From the NCBI GenBank assembly GCA_938004315.1, contig CALKWG010000413.1:1-13518 (forward strand): DNA of 13,518 bases, written 5' to 3'. Positions 1 through 6,113 of the stretch are shown piece by piece. The translations under genes and the position numbers were made by a program. Every line of letters begins with the position of its first letter. Position 1 is the stretch's first letter. The DNA is from an uncultured Spirochaetaceae bacterium. GTDB lineage: Bacteria; Spirochaetota; Spirochaetia; Treponematales; UBA12059. The notes under the pieces were generated by a model that worked only from the letters and a program-made list of their open reading frames with translations, was not told where the DNA came from and ran no database searches.

Positions 1-45
1 CCACCGAGATCTACACTCTTTCCCTACACGACGCTCTTCCGATCT
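1..45. other. Illumina sequencing adapter left in the assembly
   Basis: These 45 bases match the 3' portion of the TruSeq universal (P5-side) adapter as I remember it. They run from CCACCGAGATCTACAC through CTCTTTCCCTACACGACG to the terminal CTCTTCCGATCT. The match stops exactly at 45 and GC-rich coding sequence begins at 46. This is a library artefact at a contig terminus and should be trimmed. Read on the minus strand it would append eight false residues and a false TAG (24-26) to the truncated pncB reading frame. Confidence 0.97.
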
Positions 46-110
46 TGCTTCCAATAGCCCTGGGCCATGGTGAGCTCGTAGAAATCGGTGAACAAGGCGC
101 TCTTACGCAC
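46..110 (-). CDS. pncB: Nicotinate phosphoribosyltransferase, N-terminal fragment (cut by contig end)
   Basis: PncB converts nicotinate and PRPP (with ATP) to nicotinate mononucleotide, the step after nicotinamidase in NAD salvage. Only 21 codons survive. They start with GTG at 110-108 and read MRKSALFTDFYELTMAQGYW then K. The TDxYELTMAQGYW stretch is the very conserved N-terminus of this family, where the Tyr-Glu-Leu-Thr-Met segment lines the active site. The start is fixed by an excellent ribosome site, GGAGGAGGT, eight bases upstream inside the end of pncA. The GTG overlaps the pncA stop (gtgcgtaa), which implies translational coupling and a pncA-pncB operon. The gene is too short to appear in ordinary ORF lists. 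The sequence beyond 46 is adapter, so the remaining 400 or so residues are missing because the contig ends, not because the gene is broken. Confidence 0.88.
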
Positions 111-744
111 GGCCGATTACCTCCTCCGAGGCTATGACGCGGACCCCGCGCTGCCTCATGTACGCCAGGGCTTTCGCAGCGTTACCGGCCGGCTGGTCGA
201 CGGCGCGGCATGCGTCTTGGACCACGGCGACGCCGAAGCCCTCGACGATCGCGTCTATGGCGCTGTAATAGACGCAGTAATCGAGCGCCAGGCCGGCGAG
301 CACGACGGTATTAACCTTGAGGCCGTGGAGGAATCCGGTAAGTCCCGTCGGCGTGGCGCCGTCGTTCTCGTAGAAGGTAGAATAGCTATCCAAGCCTTTG
401 CGGAAGCCCTTCCGGATTATGAGCCGGTACGGCTTTAGATCGAGCTCGGGATGGAAGGCGGCGCCTTGCGTACCTTGTACGCAATGGTCCGGCCAGAGGG
501 TGAGCGCACGGCCGCCTGAATCGGCCGAGTCGTAGGCCTTCTTGTCGGGATAGCTCGAGGCGAAGGAGACGTGGCCCTGCGGATGCCAGTCCTGGGTTAG
601 GAGGGCGATGGGAAAGGCCTTGGCGAGGGCGTTGATCAAGGGCACCACGCGATCGCCCTCGGGCACGGCGAGCGCGCCGCCGGGGCAGAAGTCGTTCTGT
701 ACGTCGACGGCGACGAAGGCGGTCGATCCTAGGTCGAATTCCAT
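103..744 (-). CDS. pncA: Nicotinamidase (pyrazinamidase), isochorismatase-like hydrolase
   Basis: This cytosolic enzyme hydrolyses nicotinamide to nicotinate and ammonia, the first step of nicotinamide salvage to NAD. It has 213 residues, the usual size for bacterial PncA. The cysteine-hydrolase triad is complete: Asp14 in VDVQNDF, Lys112 in IIRKGF and Cys157 in GLALDYCVYY. The metal site is visible in TQDWHPQGHVSF (Asp52, His54, His58). The open frame runs upstream to 1332, but only the ATG at 744-742 has a ribosome site (GAGGAGGT, five-base spacer), and the homologous region begins there. The upstream extension is antisense-free read-through over the beta-barrel gene. It is followed by pncB with an 8-base overlap. 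The 109-bp gap to the gene upstream holds a hairpin but no convincing promoter, so it may be co-transcribed with the beta-barrel gene or use a promoter I cannot see. Confidence 0.95.
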   Translation of the reverse strand: MEFDLGSTAFVAVDVQNDFCPGGALAVPEGDRVVPLINALAKAFPIALLTQDWHPQGHVSFASSYPDKKAYDSADSGGRALTLWPDHCVQGTQGAAFHPELDLKPYRLIIRKGFRKGLDSYSTFYENDGATPTGLTGFLHGLKVNTVVLAGLALDYCVYYSAIDAIVEGFGVAVVQDACRAVDQPAGNAAKALAYMRQRGVRVIASEEVIGRA

Positions 745-807
745 GCTGTACCTCCTCGGCGTCCGGCGCCGCCGGGCCTGCGAACGAGGGCGATCCCCCG
801 GAGGCCG

Positions 808-827
808 GCGACGCCCGAGGGCGTCGC
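808..827. repeat. Perfect 8-bp hairpin between the beta-barrel gene and pncA
   Basis: GCGACGCC (808-815) and GGCGTCGC (820-827) are exact inverted repeats around a CGAG loop. On the minus-strand transcript it lies about 27 bases after the beta-barrel stop codon and 63 bases before the pncA start. There is no T-tract on either side, so it is not a classical intrinsic terminator. It may slow transcription, protect an RNA end, or be chance in GC-rich DNA. Confidence 0.4.
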
Positions 828-853
828 GAGCAGGATACTCCGCGCGGGCGTTA

Positions 854-2335
854 TCAGTAAAGCGCGAGGGCGGCCGAAACGCATAGGCCGAGCTCGAAGG
901 AGGCCGGTGCGCCGGTCGCGGGAGGGCCCCCGGGAAGCTCATAGGGGCTCCATCCTGGACTGCGCCCGAAGGCCGCGATCCTAAGCGCCCGGCCGAGCGG
1001 CGCGTCCAGCTCAATGCGCCAGCGGTAGCTCCGGGCCTCGGGCGCGGCGCGCCAGGCGGCCTCCGCGCGGAGCGCCGGCCGCTTCGCGCCGAATGACAAG
1101 GCGAGGCCCGCGCCGAGCTCCAGGGCCAGTGGCCGGGCGCCCTCGGCCCGCCACGAGCCGAAGGCGGAGAGGCCGAGCGGGGCGCGCGGCGCGCCCGGGG
1201 CGCTCCGCCCGAGGCCGAGCCGAGCGGCGACGCCGATACTCTCGTACGCGTCGGCCCGAGGCGCCCGATAGTTCGCGCGTAGCTGCAGCGATACGCCGGG
1301 GACGCCGAGGCCGAGCCCGGCGGCGATGGCATGACGCGGCTCGCCGGAACCGGGCGCGAGCTCCCCCGTATAGCGAAGCGAGGCCGCGTTATATCGACGC
1401 GCGTAACCCAAGCTAGCCTGGGCGAAGGCCGGCGACGCGGCGCTAAGCCGCGGACCGAGCCAAGCGGCCGCGTCGCCGCCCGATCCGGACATGCCGGGCG
1501 CTCCGGCGAGCGCGACGACTGTCTCTAGCGCGAAAGAACCGAGCTTAAGGCGGCTTTCGTGGCGAAACGCGTAGGCGTCGCCCCCCGGCGAGACGCTCTC
1601 GACGCCCGCGGCGAGCGCCCCGCGATACGATCCGGCGCCGAAGGCGGCGGCGCCGAATGCGACGGCGCCGGCTAGCCACCGTATCCGGCGCGGCGGGACG
1701 GGCGCGGCGTACCATGAACCGTCGCCGGGCTTAGCCGGGGCCTCCGCCGCTGCCAGGAGCGCCGAGAGCCCGGAGCCCGAAGGCGCGACCCAGGCGCCTA
1801 CGAAGGCGGGCGTCCGATATCCGTTCGGCTCCATGGCGAAGAGCCCCCCTTCGGCCCCGACGGCCGCGCCGGACCAGCTCGCCCCCAGGGGCGGAGCCGA
1901 GGAGAGAGGGCGGCCCCTACCTGACGGCAGGTACAGGCGGTACGACAGCCCGTGGGGGCGTATGATGAAGGAGGCCAAGCCCGCTGGTTCCACGGCGCCG
2001 GCCGCGCCGGCCGGCCCCGATAGGCTCCAAGCGAGGCGCGGGGCGGGCTCGCCCGCCGCGGGGAGCGCCCCTGCGGCGCCGACGCGCAGGCGCCAGCGCC
2101 CGTAAGCGAGGCTCGCGTCCAGCCTAAGCTCGTCGAGCCCGTTCAGGCCGGAAGCCTCGCCCTCGAGGCCGAGCCAGAGGGCCGGTTTATCGGGCGCGGC
2201 CGGATTCGGGGCGGCGCTCGCTTGGGCCTCGAGCGGCGAAAAGCCCGGCGCCGTAAGTTCGGCGGCCAGGAAGGCGGCGATCACGGCGGCCCGGCTCGGC
2301 GGCCGCGCCGCGGAACGTAGGCGGCGGTCGTTCAT
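854..2335 (-). CDS. Predicted outer-membrane beta-barrel protein of unknown function
   Basis: I do not recognise the family. The 493-residue product begins with arginines (MNDRRLRSAARPPSR), then a hydrophobic stretch (about 16-30) and an AQA|S site near residue 39, all consistent with a Sec signal peptide cut by signal peptidase I. The mature part is rich in Gly, Ala and Ser with short alternating polar/apolar stretches, for example SLAYGRWRLRVG and ALRAEAAWRA. It ends in an aromatic residue (ALALY), as beta-barrels recognised by the BAM machinery usually do. There are no long hydrophobic helices, so it is not an inner-membrane protein. The ATG at 2335-2333 lacks a clear ribosome site, so the start is less certain than the frame. 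It is divergent from the glutaredoxin gene. A barrel role is inferred from composition and ends, not from homology. Confidence 0.72.
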   Translation of the reverse strand: MNDRRLRSAARPPSRAAVIAAFLAAELTAPGFSPLEAQASAAPNPAAPDKPALWLGLEGEASGLNGLDELRLDASLAYGRWRLRVGAAGALPAAGEPAPRLAWSLSGPAGAAGAVEPAGLASFIIRPHGLSYRLYLPSGRGRPLSSAPPLGASWSGAAVGAEGGLFAMEPNGYRTPAFVGAWVAPSGSGLSALLAAAEAPAKPGDGSWYAAPVPPRRIRWLAGAVAFGAAAFGAGSYRGALAAGVESVSPGGDAYAFRHESRLKLGSFALETVVALAGAPGMSGSGGDAAAWLGPRLSAASPAFAQASLGYARRYNAASLRYTGELAPGSGEPRHAIAAGLGLGVPGVSLQLRANYRAPRADAYESIGVAARLGLGRSAPGAPRAPLGLSAFGSWRAEGARPLALELGAGLALSFGAKRPALRAEAAWRAAPEARSYRWRIELDAPLGRALRIAAFGRSPGWSPYELPGGPPATGAPASFELGLCVSAALALY

Positions 2336-2420
2336 GCCGGCTATACGCCGCGCGAAGAGCTCCCGCTTGCGCCCGTCGGCGCTCGTAAGCTCGCATCACG
2401 GCGGCGACGCGCGTCCAACC

Positions 2421-2449
2421 TTGACGCCGCCGCGTCGCCTGCGTATATT
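2421..2449 (+). promoter_or_regulatory. Sigma-70-type promoter of the glutaredoxin gene
   Basis: TTGACG (2421-2426), a 17-bp spacer and TATATT (2444-2449) make a near-consensus housekeeping promoter. It sits in a short AT-rich island (about 2443-2471) in otherwise GC-rich DNA. Transcription would start near 2456, giving a leader of about 28 bases that contains the GGAGG ribosome site at 2473-2477. No equally good promoter is visible on the opposite strand for the divergent beta-barrel gene. Confidence 0.75.
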
Positions 2450-2483
2450 ACATATAGTTTTTTATATATTTCGGAGGATAATC

Positions 2484-2711
2484 ATGGCCGTAGCCGTATA
2501 TACCACCCCCAGTTGCTCCTACTGCCGTATGGTAAAGGATTGGCTCAAGCAACGGAACGTCCGCTTCGACGAGTACAACGTCGCTAGCGACCCGCGGCGC
2601 GCCGAGGAGATGGTGAGGAAGTCCGGGCAGATGGGCGTCCCCGTCACCGACGTGAACGGCCGGGTCATCATCGGCTTCAATACCGGCGAGCTCGAGCGCG
2701 CCCTGCGCTGA
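2484..2711 (+). CDS. Glutaredoxin-family thiol-disulfide oxidoreductase (YruB-like)
   Basis: This small cytosolic thioredoxin-fold protein has 75 residues. It carries the redox motif Cys11-Ser-Tyr-Cys14 in TTPSCSYCRMV and the cis-proline loop GQMGVPVTDVNG (Pro53), followed by VIIGFNTGELERAL. The GVPV and GF-x(4)-L pattern fits the short YruB/NrdH-like glutaredoxins, which usually accept electrons from glutathione or thioredoxin reductase. The partner here is unknown. The open frame extends upstream to 2334, but the promoter at 2421-2449 and the GGAGG six bases before ATG 2484 fix this start. It stands alone and converges on the threonine-synthase-like gene 39 bp away. CSYC instead of the common CPYC is a mild variation that would alter redox potential. 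Confidence 0.93.
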   Translation: MAVAVYTTPSCSYCRMVKDWLKQRNVRFDEYNVASDPRRAEEMVRKSGQMGVPVTDVNGRVIIGFNTGELERALR

Positions 2712-2715
2712 GCCG

Positions 2716-2752
2716 GGCCGCTCGCGGCCGCCCAGGCGGGGGACTCGTCCCT
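2716..2752. terminator. Weak paired hairpins between convergent genes
   Basis: The 39 bp between the glutaredoxin stop and the opposing stop contain GGCCG-CTCG-CGGCC (2716-2729) and GGGA-CTCG-TCCC (2740-2751). The second is followed on the plus strand by a TATTTATC stretch. Both stems are short and share a CTCG loop. Position suggests a bidirectional terminator, but the lack of a real T-run keeps this tentative. Confidence 0.3.
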
Positions 2753-3854
2753 ATTTATCCGACTTAAGCCCGGCTCCGCAGAGCGGGATCAGAGCATCGG
2801 CCCCCGGCTCATCAGGATCCCTGGTCAGCCATGCCAGATACGCGGCGTAGGTCGCCGCCGTCGTGTGCTCGACGTAGAGCCCCTTGGCGGCGAGCGCTTC
2901 GCGCGCAGCCAAGATATCGGCCTCCGGCGCCGCGACGAACTCGGCGCCGAGCTCCCGCGCCTCGCGGAGTATACGCCGGGCCCGCGCCGGCTCGCCGATG
3001 GCTATGCCCTCGGCCAAGGTCGGAAGCGTCAATGATGGCGCGGCGGTCTCGGCCCCCGCGGCGGCGGCTTCGACCAAGGGGGCGCAACGCTCGCTCTGCA
3101 CCGCGACCACGCGAGGGAAGGCCTTGATAAGCCCCGCCGCGAGGAGCTCCTTCAAGGCTAGGCTTACGCCTAGGAACAGCGTCCCGTTGCCGACCGGTAT
3201 GAAGAGGACCTCGGGCAAACGACCCAACTGCTCGTAGACTTCGTACAGGTAAGTCTTCGTGCCTTCGTAAAAGAGCGGATTGAACACGTGGCTGGCGTAA
3301 TACGCCCCGTCGCGCCGCACGGCCTCGCGGCAGGCGCGCGCCGTGTCGTCGCGGCTGCCGGGCACGACGACGAGCGCGGCGCCGTGGGCCTTGATCATGG
3401 CCATCTTGCGGGGGGAGGTACCCTCGGGCACGTAGATCTCGCAGGCGACGCCTGCCCGGGCGCAGTAGGCGGCGACCGCGTTGCCGGCGTTGCCGCTGGA
3501 ATCCTGGACCACCCGCCCGACGCCGATATCAGCGCAGTGGGCGGCCAGGACGGCCGCCCCCCGGTCCTTGAACGAGAGCGTGGGCATGAGGTAGTCAAGC
3601 TTCGCCAGGGTACGACCGTCCAAGCGGACGACGGGCGTCCTACCCTCCCCCATGCTCATCCGCCGCCAGGCTTCGCCGGCCAGCGGCATGAAGCGCCGGT
3701 AGCGGAACAGGCTCCATTCGCTTTGGTCGACGAGGGCCGGGTCGTAACTCGGCGCCTCGCTCCGCAGCTCGAAGAGCCCGCCGCAGGCGCAGGCCGGCTC
3801 GCGGGTATCGAGGGGGTAGGACGAACCGCAGTCGGGGCAGTAAAGCTCGCTCAT
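2751..3854 (-). CDS. Threonine-synthase-like PLP-dependent enzyme (fold type II)
   Basis: The 367-residue protein has the layout of threonine synthase. An N-terminal zinc ribbon (Cys6, Cys9, Cys22, Cys24 in CPDCG and CACGG) is followed by the PLP lysine Lys96 in PTLSFKDRGAAV, the substrate loop SSGNAGN (119-125), and the phosphate-cradle glycine loop PVGNGTLFLG (220-229). Threonine synthase converts O-phosphohomoserine to threonine. Close relatives perform other beta/gamma eliminations or replacements (cysteate synthase, serine/threonine dehydratases), so thrC is the default name but not proven. It starts 5 bp after the stop of the aminotransferase gene with no strong ribosome site of its own, suggesting translational coupling. 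It is the last gene of the symporter-racemase-aminotransferase series. No homoserine kinase or dehydrogenase gene is nearby, which leaves an alternative substrate open. Confidence 0.82.
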   Translation of the reverse strand: MSELYCPDCGSSYPLDTREPACACGGLFELRSEAPSYDPALVDQSEWSLFRYRRFMPLAGEAWRRMSMGEGRTPVVRLDGRTLAKLDYLMPTLSFKDRGAAVLAAHCADIGVGRVVQDSSGNAGNAVAAYCARAGVACEIYVPEGTSPRKMAMIKAHGAALVVVPGSRDDTARACREAVRRDGAYYASHVFNPLFYEGTKTYLYEVYEQLGRLPEVLFIPVGNGTLFLGVSLALKELLAAGLIKAFPRVVAVQSERCAPLVEAAAAGAETAAPSLTLPTLAEGIAIGEPARARRILREARELGAEFVAAPEADILAAREALAAKGLYVEHTTAATYAAYLAWLTRDPDEPGADALIPLCGAGLKSDK

Positions 3855-3859
3855 GCACT

Positions 3860-5146
3860 CTAGGCCAGGAGGCCGCTCGCCGCTTCGTCGATCGACCTGA
3901 AGACCTTGGCCAGGTTCTCGAGGTCGACGCTGGAGTAGGCGACGCGCAGGTACTTGTCCTGGAAGGAGATGGTGCCGATGCCGTAGCGCTCCAGGAGCAG
4001 GCGCCGCAGGGCCTCGGTCTTGCCGACGGACGAGTAGAAGGTCATGAAGTAGCCGGAGTTGAACGGCAGGGCCTTGAGCGGCCCCTTCATGGCCGCGACG
4101 AGGCGCTTGGTCTCGTCGTAGCGCGCCTTGATGGCGGCGAAGGTGGCGGCCTTCTCCTCTTCGTGGCTCGGCGACTCCAGGGCCTTCAGGACCAAGGCCT
4201 GGCCGGGCGTATTCGAGCAGGAGATAGAGGCGCGGATGCTCGCCATGGCCTTCTGGATCAAGGCCTCGTGCGCGGCCTGGGAGAGTCCCTTAGCGGCGAA
4301 GGACAAGAAGCCCACGCGGAGGCCCCAGACCAGCTCTTCCTTGGTGGCGGCGTCGGCCTTCACGGCCAGCACGTTCTCGTGCAGGTCGGCCAGCTCGACG
4401 AACATCGACTCGGTCCGTATACCGGCCTCGTAGAAGAGGCCGAAGTAGGCGTCGTCGCAGACGGCCACGATCGCGGTACCGCGCTCCGCCTCGGCCTTGA
4501 TGGCTGCGGCGATGGCGGCGCCTTCGTCGGCGCGCAGGCTGTAGCCGGTTGGATTATTCGGGAAGTTCAGGACCATGAAGGCCTTCTTACCGCGGGCCTT
4601 GGCCAGGGCGGCCGAAAGACCCTCGACGTTGTAGCCGCCGGCGGCGTTGAAGAGCGGATAGCCGATAATTTCTGCCGAAGACTTCTCGGCGAAGATGAGG
4701 TCGTAGTTATCCCAGACTAAGTCGGGCACGACGACCGCGTCGCCCGGGTCCAGGAAAAGCTCGGCCAGGATGGAGATGCCGTGGGTGAGGCCCGTGGTCA
4801 CCACGGGCAGGCCGAAGGGTTTAGCGGACAGGCCGGGGTTCTTCAGCAGGGTCTGGGCCTTCCAAGCCTCGCGCAGCTTAGGCAGTCCGGCGGTCGGGGC
4901 GTAGGGGAAGACCTCGCCCAGGCCCAGCTGCGGTAGGGCGCCGCGTATGGCCGACAAGTTCATCGGGGCGCCCTTGTCGGTGGCTATGCCGATGGTGGCG
5001 TCGACCGCGTAGGCTTCTTTCTTCGCCTCCGCCGACTGGGCGATGATGCCCTTGGGGAAATACATGCGTCGGCCGAGGGCCGAGAGGGCCCTGCCGGCGA
5101 CGCAGCCGTCCAGCACCGCGTTGAGTTCCTGGGCGATGGGGTTCAC
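3860..5146 (-). CDS. Class I (fold type I) PLP-dependent aminotransferase
   Basis: A soluble aminotransferase of 428 residues, moving an amino group between an amino acid and a 2-oxo acid. Visible landmarks are PYAPTAGLPKLREAW (81-95), the PLP-contact loop NFPNNPTGY (194-202), DDAYFGLFY (231-239; Asp/Tyr contact PLP), the Schiff-base lysine Lys269 in ATKEELVWGLRVG (eight residues before Arg277), and Arg401 in YLRVAYS, which should hold the substrate alpha-carboxylate. The start is GTG (5146-5144) with AGGAG six bases upstream. Amino-donor specificity cannot be read from sequence. The symporter and racemase upstream suggest aspartate or glutamate. A 94-bp gap separates it from the racemase gene, and it is followed at 5 bp by the threonine-synthase-like gene. 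Confidence 0.9.
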   Translation of the reverse strand: MNPIAQELNAVLDGCVAGRALSALGRRMYFPKGIIAQSAEAKKEAYAVDATIGIATDKGAPMNLSAIRGALPQLGLGEVFPYAPTAGLPKLREAWKAQTLLKNPGLSAKPFGLPVVTTGLTHGISILAELFLDPGDAVVVPDLVWDNYDLIFAEKSSAEIIGYPLFNAAGGYNVEGLSAALAKARGKKAFMVLNFPNNPTGYSLRADEGAAIAAAIKAEAERGTAIVAVCDDAYFGLFYEAGIRTESMFVELADLHENVLAVKADAATKEELVWGLRVGFLSFAAKGLSQAAHEALIQKAMASIRASISCSNTPGQALVLKALESPSHEEEKAATFAAIKARYDETKRLVAAMKGPLKALPFNSGYFMTFYSSVGKTEALRRLLLERYGIGTISFQDKYLRVAYSSVDLENLAKVFRSIDEAASGLLA

Positions 5147-5240
5147 GAAGCGCTCCTTTTTTCGGCCCCGCGCGCTCGGGGCGCGTCGGAGCCGTCGCCT
5201 ACCAGGGCGGGGTGCGCGGCACGCCCCCGTATTTCCCTGT

Positions 5241-6023
5241 TTAGGCCCGCGGCGCCAGCTTGGCGGGCGCCGCCTCCCGCAGCATGGCCCTGGCGAGGGC
5301 CTCTACGGGATCTAGTAATGGCATACCGTATAAGGGGCTTTCAGTCAACGCAAGCGGGAGCTCGGTGCAGCCCAGGATTAGGACCTCGGCGCCGCCGTCG
5401 GCCAAGAGCCTAGCCATGGTAAAGAGCTCCGTGAGCGCCCGCTCGCTGGCCGGATAGCAGGCCTTGAGACCCCAGGAACGGTCATAGATGCAGGCGTGCA
5501 GGAGCTCCTGCATGGCTTCGGGGACCTGGATGACGCGCGCTCCCGAGTCCGCTAGGGCTCGCTCGTAGAGGCCGACGCGGCGGGTGCCGGTCGTGGTCAT
5601 GAGCCCGACCGCCCGGGCGGCGGGATAGGCTTCGCGGAGGGCGGCCGCCGTCTCGGCGATCATGTCGATGACGCTCAGGGCCGAGCCCAGGGCGGCAGCC
5701 TTCGCGGCCGCGAGCTCCTTGAAGGGATCGAAGATGGGAGCCGCATGGAAGGTGTTACAGGGCACGCCGACGACGACGCGCCTCGGCGCGAAGCCCGCCA
5801 AGGCCATGCCGAGCGCCGCGCCCATGCCGATGGCCGGATTCTCCCCCGTTTTACCTAGGAGATAGTCCGTACGGTCGGGGATAGAGCCCGAGAGCGAGAG
5901 GTGGCAGAGGTCGGGGTGATCCCCGTCGCCCGAGGCCAAGGTGTTGCGCACGATATGGCCGTGGAGGGCGACGCCGGCCATGGGCCCGACGCCGCCGCCG
6001 ATGATGAGCGCTGCTTCGTCCAT
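5241..6023 (-). CDS. Aspartate/glutamate racemase-family protein
   Basis: Members are cofactor-independent racemases that use two cysteines to remove and replace the alpha-proton of aspartate, glutamate or related acids (hydantoins in some relatives). This 260-residue protein has both: Cys89 in GVPCNTFHA and Cys219 in ILGCTELPL. It also has the N-terminal glycine loop IIGGGVGPMAG and the LMTTTGTRRVGLYE segment (141-154). Length is normal for the family. ATG 6023-6021 is supported by a CCGGAGA ribosome site. It lies 90 bp downstream of an acidic-amino-acid symporter gene, separated by two hairpins, and upstream of an aminotransferase gene. This context favours a catabolic or interconversion role for D/L-Asp or Glu over cell-wall supply by MurI, whose motifs differ. 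The exact substrate is not determined. Confidence 0.88.
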   Translation of the reverse strand: MDEAALIIGGGVGPMAGVALHGHIVRNTLASGDGDHPDLCHLSLSGSIPDRTDYLLGKTGENPAIGMGAALGMALAGFAPRRVVVGVPCNTFHAAPIFDPFKELAAAKAAALGSALSVIDMIAETAAALREAYPAARAVGLMTTTGTRRVGLYERALADSGARVIQVPEAMQELLHACIYDRSWGLKACYPASERALTELFTMARLLADGGAEVLILGCTELPLALTESPLYGMPLLDPVEALARAMLREAAPAKLAPRA

Positions 6024-6040
6024 ACGGTCTCCGGGAAGGA

Positions 6041-6062
6041 GGCGGCCGCGGGGGCGGCCGCC
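6041..6062. repeat. Perfect 9-bp GC hairpin in the symporter-racemase gap
   Basis: GGCGGCCGC (6041-6049) and GCGGCCGCC (6054-6062) are exact inverted repeats with a GGGG loop. On the minus-strand transcript the structure ends about 17 bases before the racemase ATG and just before its ribosome site, so it could limit translation of the racemase or stabilise the downstream mRNA. See the companion hairpin at 6072-6102. Confidence 0.5.
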
Positions 6063-6071
6063 CGGGGGATG

Positions 6072-6102
6072 GCCTGCCGGGCTTCGTCGAGCCCCGGCAG
6101 GC
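6072..6102. repeat. 10-bp stem-loop after the symporter gene
   Basis: GCCTGCCGGG (6072-6081) and CCCGGCAGGC (6093-6102) pair perfectly around an 11-base loop that can itself pair in part (CTT with GAG). It follows the symporter stop codon (6116-6114) by about 11 bases on the minus-strand transcript. It has the stem of a terminator but no T-tract. A leaky terminator or a 3'-end stabiliser that lowers racemase expression relative to the transporter is the likely role. Confidence 0.5.
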
Positions 6103-6113
6103 TGAAGCTTAGA

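Noticed and set aside
745..1332. Upstream extension of the pncA frame to 1332
   Set aside because: It is an open frame over the beta-barrel gene caused by high GC. It lacks homology, and the ATG at 744 has a strong ribosome site and the normal PncA length.
2334..2483. Longer glutaredoxin start at 2334
   Set aside because: The near-consensus promoter at 2421-2449 and GGAGG before 2484 place both transcription and translation starts downstream of it.
4163..4720. Long plus-strand open frame opposite the aminotransferase (and similar ones opposite the symporter and PLP enzyme)
   Set aside because: These are antisense frames kept open by GC-rich third positions of the real genes. They lack ribosome sites and recognisable domains, and the minus-strand proteins are clear family members.
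5165..5182. GCCCCG/CGGGGC hairpin next to a run of six T on the plus strand, considered as a terminator
   Set aside because: On the minus transcript the run is A and lies after the stem; on the plus strand the T-run precedes the stem. Neither orientation gives an intrinsic terminator. At most it sits near the aminotransferase ribosome site.
5241..6023. Racemase as cell-wall glutamate racemase MurI
   Set aside because: The PCNTFH and GCTELPL motifs and the operon with a transporter and aminotransferase fit the aspartate/broad racemase branch better, though substrate is not proven.
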